Below, one piece after another: positions 7,000-9,744 of a stretch of 9,744 nt of DNA (position 1 is its first letter; each line of letters opens with the position of its first letter). Position numbers and translations under genes: made by a program. Under the pieces are notes generated by a model. That model made no database searches. It was given only the letters and a program-made list of their open reading frames with translations, and had not been told where the DNA came from. This DNA is from CAZQYC01 sp043746555 (GTDB taxonomy: Bacteria; Pseudomonadota; Gammaproteobacteria; Steroidobacterales; Steroidobacteraceae), in the NCBI GenBank assembly GCA_043746555.1, contig JAYTQU010000091.1, positions 1 to 9,744 on the forward strand, given 5' to 3'.

Positions 7000-7559
7000 A
7001 TCAAATAGTTGTTTTTCACTTTCACGTAGTGTTCTGCCGAGCGCTTGATCATCTCAATTTCGTTATCTTTGAGATCGCGAGTACGGCGTGCGGGATTGCC
7101 GACATAGAGACCCTTGGCGACAAGTCTACTGCGCGGCGTCACAACGCTACCTGCGCCGACCATCACGAATTCTTCGATTTGCACGTCATCGAGAACGATC
7201 GAGCCCATGCCGATCAAACAAAAATCGCTGATGGTGCAAGCGTGCAAAATGACGGCATGCCCGACAGTGACGTCGTTGCCGACAACGAGTGGAAGTCCTT
7301 GCGGATAAACGGGATTCGGGCTCGTCACATGCAATACGCTGCCGTCTTGAATACTGGTGCGTGCGCCAATGGTGATGGTCTGCACGTCGCCACGAATGAC
7401 GGCGGTAGGCCACACCGACGAGTCGTCGCCGATCGTGACGTTTCCAATGATCACGGCACTTGCGTCGACAAACGCGCGCGCGCCAAGTGTCGGCGTGCTG
7501 CCGAGATAGGGACGAAGTGATTTGCACGAGGGCAATGTGCTTGGAGGCGAGGTACTCAT
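6996..7559 (-). CDS. yrdA: Gamma-class carbonic anhydrase-like protein (YrdA family)
   Basis: A 187-aa left-handed beta-helix protein of hexapeptide repeats, expected as a cytoplasmic trimer. The three metal-binding histidines are present: H77 in SVLHVT and H101 and H106 in GHAVILHAC. Other landmarks are WPTAVIRGDV (R56, D58), IGARTSIQDGS, LIGMGSIVLDD, VGAGSVV and the end YVKVKNNYL. It is closest to E. coli YrdA, whose carbonic anhydrase activity is not well established, so bicarbonate/CO2 interconversion is a family-based guess. The N-terminal 13 residues are rich in Ser and Pro and not conserved. The ATG at 7559 is 1 nt after the upstream phosphatase stop, with GGGAAAG about 5 nt ahead that overlaps the end of that gene, so translation is probably coupled. 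Its TAA (6998-6996) overlaps the TAG of the convergent kinase. Confidence 0.9.
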   Translation of the reverse strand: MSTSPPSTLPSCKSLRPYLGSTPTLGARAFVDASAVIIGNVTIGDDSSVWPTAVIRGDVQTITIGARTSIQDGSVLHVTSPNPVYPQGLPLVVGNDVTVGHAVILHACTISDFCLIGMGSIVLDDVQIEEFVMVGAGSVVTPRSRLVAKGLYVGNPARRTRDLKDNEIEMIKRSAEHYVKVKNNYLI

Positions 7560-7560
7560 G

Positions 7561-8160
7561 CTACTTTCCCAGCAAAATATCGTTACCGTTCAATTCCGCG
7601 CCTAACTTGCGAATCGCGATGTGTTTTCCAAAGATTTCGATCTCGGTAACGGACGCATGCCCAGGGCGAAAGCTGATTACGCGATCGTGACCTTGTGCCG
7701 CGCCGACTGCAACGTTGATCGCGATGAAGTGGGAAAAAATTACGCTGTCCGTTGTTAGTTCGAATAAGGAGTCTAACAACGACATGCGCCAAGCTAAGTA
7801 ATCCGGTGAGCCCATGGGAGAATCGGTTTGCAATTGCGGCCACGTGCCCTCCATTCCCTTCGTCAACCAAATCCGCTTCGCCTGTGCCTTGAGCGGCGGC
7901 GAAGGAATTTCCGCGACTTGCGGCGACACGATTGGCTCGCAACGCCAATGCGACGCAAGTGGCGCGGCGGTTTCGCGACAACGTTGCAGCGGACTCGTGT
8001 AGACGGGCAACGCCGGCAGCAATTTTCGCAGTGTGTCGGCAGTCGTTTGCGCTTGCGCCCGGCCGAGTTCGTCGAGCCCGGGATCATCGAGTTTAGAGTC
8101 TGTCGCTTCGCCCCATGTTGCCGCAGGTTTGGCATGGCGCACTAAATACAAAACGGTCAT
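7561..8160 (-). CDS. Histidine phosphatase family protein (phosphoglycerate mutase-like)
   Basis: A 199-aa cytoplasmic member of the histidine phosphatase superfamily, which removes phosphate by a phospho-histidine intermediate. The catalytic loop is LVRHAKP (R8, H9 nucleophile); LDELGRAQA and TSPLQRCRETA (R60) follow; E84 in VAEIPSPP is the likely acid; FSHFIAINV carries the second histidine (H144). The C-terminal RPGHASVTEIEIF is typical of small members in gammaproteobacteria. It lacks the insertions of true glycolytic mutases, so the substrate is unknown (small metabolite or phosphoprotein). The ATG at 8160 directly precedes the RHA block; GGA lies about 8 nt upstream. It is the first gene of a two-gene unit with the carbonic anhydrase and is divergent from the DUF4097 gene. 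Confidence 0.88.
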   Translation of the reverse strand: MTVLYLVRHAKPAATWGEATDSKLDDPGLDELGRAQAQTTADTLRKLLPALPVYTSPLQRCRETAAPLASHWRCEPIVSPQVAEIPSPPLKAQAKRIWLTKGMEGTWPQLQTDSPMGSPDYLAWRMSLLDSLFELTTDSVIFSHFIAINVAVGAAQGHDRVISFRPGHASVTEIEIFGKHIAIRKLGAELNGNDILLGK

Positions 8161-8164
8161 TTAC

Positions 8165-8194
8165 TTGATCCGAGAAAATTGGGATGCGTAGCAT
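8165..8194 (+). promoter_or_regulatory. Candidate sigma-70 promoter for the DUF4097 gene
   Basis: TTGATC (8165-8170) and TAGCAT (8189-8194) are separated by 18 bp, each matching four of six consensus bases. Transcription would begin near 8201 and leave a leader of about 60 nt before the ATG at 8262. On the opposite strand the same place reads TATGCT (8195-8190), a possible -10 for the histidine phosphatase, though no -35 for it was found. Modest evidence only. Confidence 0.3.
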
Positions 8195-8248
8195 AACTCG
8201 ACTGCAACCTTTTCCTTCATGGCGACGTCTCAATCGAAACCACAAGCT

Positions 8249-8254
8249 AGGGGA
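8249..8254 (+). promoter_or_regulatory. Ribosome binding site fixing the DUF4097 start
   Basis: AGGGGA lies 7 nt before the ATG at 8262. It is the strongest Shine-Dalgarno in the window and decides against the longer open frame from 8184, whose extra residues would also spoil the signal peptide. Confidence 0.7.
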
Positions 8255-8261
8255 TACTGCT

Positions 8262-9199
8262 ATGCGCGCAACAAATCGGCCCAAGTTGGCCCTGTCGATG
8301 CTGTTAGTTGCAGTCATGTCGGTATCAACTGCGTTTGCCGCGGAAAAAGTATTCGACAAAAAGTTTTCGGCGACTGCGGGCGGCACTCTCACCGTGGATA
8401 CCGAGGGCGGGGCCATCACGGTAAACGGCGCCGACGTTCGCGAAGTGACGGTTCACGCAACCGTGAGTGGAACGGCGAACCAGGTAGACGATTTTGCGAT
8501 TACCGCTGAGAGACGGATAGCCATGGCGTTGCCGTGCGCGGCACGCGCGATGGGACTTGGTGGTTGGACTTGTCGTGGCTATTCGGTGGTGGCCTGCACG
8601 TGAAGTACGACATTCAAGTGCCACGCGATTATCACTTGGATGTGCGCACTTCGGGCGGTGGTATCGAAACGCAGAACATCAAAGGCGATGTGCGAGGGCA
8701 CACATCCGGCGGCCATCTACAATTGAACTCGATCAACGGCGTCGTCGATGTTTCCACATCAGGCGGCAGTATTCACGCGGAACAATTGACCGGCGACGCG
8801 CGCCTGCACACCTCGGGCGGCAGTATCACGATTGTCGATAGCGACGCGGAACTCGACCTACGCACGTCGGGAGGCGGCATTCGCCTACAGAATATCGAAG
8901 GCAAGGTGAGTGTGCGTACTTCAGGTGGGAGCATCGAAGCGAGCTTCCACGGCGTCAATCATGGTGTTGAGCTGCGCACGTCCGGCGGCGGGATTCGCAT
9001 CGCAGTGCCGAACGATTTCAAAGCCACTATCGATGCGCATAGCAGCGGCGGCGGGGTGTCGTGCGATCTTCCGTTGACCACTCGAGGTGGCGACGATCGT
9101 AACGATCGCAACGAATTGTACGGCGACATCAACGGCGGCGGTCCGGCGCTGGTGGCGCGCACGTCCGGCGGAAGCATTCGGATTCGCCCGAGGGAATGA
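8262..9199 (+). pseudogene. Secreted DUF4097 beta-strand repeat protein, interrupted by a frameshift
   Basis: Two open frames together make one DUF4097-type protein of about 312 aa. The first frame (from 8262) has a clear signal peptide: basic MRATNRPK, a hydrophobic core, and AFA cleavage after residue 26. It continues with FSATAGGTLTVDTEGGAITV and DDFAITAE, then loses sense near 8510 and stops at 8601-8603. The other frame is open from 8510 (stop at 8507-8509) and carries DSHGVAVRGTRDGTWWLDL, VKYDIQVPRDYHLDVRTSGG and the repeats to 9199. Adding one base around 8508-8515 joins them smoothly, so a single-base deletion, or a sequencing error, explains the break. No slippery heptamer is visible. 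The family forms a beta-solenoid outside the cytoplasm; its function is unknown. If the break is real, the main product is a secreted 113-aa fragment, and a GTG at 8534 could start a cytosolic remnant without signal peptide. Confidence 0.8.
8648..9178 (+). repeat. Nine (T/S)SGG protein repeats in the DUF4097 gene
   Basis: The motif TSGG followed by a small residue and I/L/V occurs eight times, plus one SSGGGV; variants are TSGGGI, TSGGHL and TSGGSI, most preceded by R or H. Most copies are spaced about 18-22 residues apart, a rung length suited to a beta-solenoid. At DNA level the copies differ mainly at synonymous sites (ACT TCG, ACA TCC, ACC TCG, ACG TCC), so these are old, protein-selected repeats, not recent tandem duplications. 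Just before the last copy, GATCGTAAC/GATCGCAAC (9095-9112) is a small imperfect tandem duplication encoding DRNDRN. Confidence 0.85.
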
Positions 9200-9213
9200 C
9201 GATCATTGCGTCG

Positions 9214-9633
9214 TTACCACTCGCCGGCATTGGGCATCGATATCCAAGGCTCTTGCGGCGCGAGCGCCGCGCCTTTCTGCAGTAGCTCGATCGAAATATT
9301 TTCCGGCGAACGCACGAACGCCATGCGACCATCGCGCGGCGGTCGATTGATCGTCACGCCATGTTCTTGCAGGCGTTGGCAAGTCGCATAGATGTCGTCG
9401 ACTTCATAAGCAAGATGCCCGAACGCGCGGCCGATTTTGTATTCTTCTGTATCCCAGTTGTAGGTGAGTTCGACTTGAGCCTGCTCATCGCCCGGCGCGG
9501 CAAGAAACACCAACGTGAATCGACCTTTCTCGTTTGAGTGACGCCTTAATTCTTGCAAGCCCAACGCGTCGCAATAGAACTTGAGCGAAGCGTCGAGATC
9601 GGCGACGCGAACCATGGTGTGGAGATATTTCAT
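9214..9633 (-). CDS. gloA: Lactoylglutathione lyase (glyoxalase I), VOC family
   Basis: Isomerises the hemithioacetal of methylglyoxal and glutathione to S-lactoylglutathione, the first step of methylglyoxal detoxification in the cytoplasm. The 139-aa product begins MKYLHTMVRVADLDASLKFY and has the four metal ligands at H5, E55 (QVELTYNW), H73 (FGHLAYEVDD) and E116 (ISIELLQ), in the same order as E. coli GlxI. The short length without the extra loops of zinc enzymes points to the nickel/cobalt-activated class. The frame stays open upstream to the window edge and has an ATG at 9681, but 9633 gives the conserved family start. The loop before MAFVRSPENISIE is a few residues shorter than in E. 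coli, as in many proteobacterial homologues, so a related VOC activity remains possible. Convergent with the DUF4097 gene, 14 nt away. Confidence 0.9.
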   Translation of the reverse strand: MKYLHTMVRVADLDASLKFYCDALGLQELRRHSNEKGRFTLVFLAAPGDEQAQVELTYNWDTEEYKIGRAFGHLAYEVDDIYATCQRLQEHGVTINRPPRDGRMAFVRSPENISIELLQKGAALAPQEPWISMPNAGEW

Positions 9634-9635
9634 TG

Positions 9636-9645
9636 GTAGGCCTAC
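9636..9645. repeat. 10-bp palindrome GTAGGCCTAC just upstream of gloA
   Basis: A perfect palindrome 3-12 nt before the gloA ATG, covering the only weak ribosome-binding-like AGG. It could act as an operator half or a small RNA stem. It is short enough to arise by chance. Confidence 0.25.
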
Positions 9646-9696
9646 TAGTTCTACTTTGTCACATTGTGCTGAAGCGCGCATGGCGGCGTTGCAACC

Positions 9697-9744
9697 GGTT
9701 GGAAAATACTCACGTACGGCCGTGTACGCTGCGTTTTTCCAACC
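9697..9744. repeat. Inverted repeat with nested hairpin at the right edge
   Basis: GGTTGGAAAA (9697-9706) is the exact reverse complement of TTTTCCAACC (9735-9744), with 28 nt between. Inside, GTAC (9714-9717) and GTAC (9724-9727) flank GGCCGT, and ACGGCCGT (9716-9723) is a perfect palindrome; CAACCGGTTG (9692-9701) is another, overlapping the left arm. It lies outside any convincing gene, upstream of gloA, and may continue past the window. A dispersed REP-like or MITE-like element, or a terminator for an unseen neighbouring gene, would both fit. Confidence 0.55.

Noticed and set aside
7029..7520. A 163-codon plus-strand frame over the carbonic anhydrase gene
   Set aside because: It is the mirror of a conserved hexapeptide-repeat gene and shows no domain or ribosome binding site.
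8648..9178. Periodic DNA repeats considered as a CRISPR array or minisatellite
   Set aside because: Repeats are short, vary at synonymous positions, are not uniformly spaced, and encode a conserved protein motif.
8534..9199. The repeat frame as an independent gene starting at GTG 8534
   Set aside because: No Shine-Dalgarno, no signal peptide, and the frame continues the DUF4097 domain begun upstream; a frameshift explains it better.
9195..9215. Stem GACG/CGTC between the DUF4097 and gloA stops as a bidirectional terminator
   Set aside because: The stem is short with a wobble pair, the loop is 7 nt, and no T-run follows on either strand.

Overview
The window looks like an ordinary chromosomal segment of a gammaproteobacterium, probably free-living. 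The evidence is a HemB of the magnesium type, resembling that of Pseudomonas and lacking the zinc cysteines; a short glyoxalase I of the nickel-activated class; a YrdA-like gamma carbonic anhydrase; and an ECF sigma factor paired with a DUF3379-type anti-sigma factor. The base composition is moderately GC-rich and genes are packed on both strands. I see no tRNA, rRNA, CRISPR array, transposase or phage gene. No stretch over 300 bases lacks a gene.

Layout. (1) Positions 1-181, minus: the first 60 codons of a zinc-type or quinone-type alcohol dehydrogenase, divergent from a COG2521-like SAM methyltransferase (276-1091, plus); their -10 boxes overlap head to head. (2) Positions 1103-2322, minus: ECF sigma factor and membrane anti-sigma factor, translationally coupled by GTGA. 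(3) Positions 2479-6999, plus: hemB (porphobilinogen synthase), aroE (shikimate dehydrogenase, overlapping hemB) and a large soluble hybrid histidine kinase (GAF-PAS-PAS-HisKA-HATPase-REC). (4) Positions 6996-8160, minus: a histidine phosphatase followed after 1 nt by a gamma carbonic anhydrase; the last codons of the latter overlap the stop of the kinase. (5) Positions 8262-9199, plus: a secreted DUF4097 protein with nine (T/S)SGG repeats, broken by an apparent one-base deletion near 8508-8522. (6) Positions 9214-9633, minus: glyoxalase I. A 10-bp inverted repeat enclosing a smaller hairpin sits at the right edge (9697-9744).

How the genes relate. Haem synthesis (HemB) and aromatic biosynthesis (AroE) are the housekeeping core. 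The sigma/anti-sigma pair and the hybrid kinase are two separate signalling modules, and nothing here shows what they sense or control. I found no convincing undescribed defence or mobile system. The items most worth checking are the frameshifted repeat protein, the edge inverted repeat, the archaeal-type methyltransferase, the overlapping divergent promoters, and the hairpin covering the start of the kinase gene.
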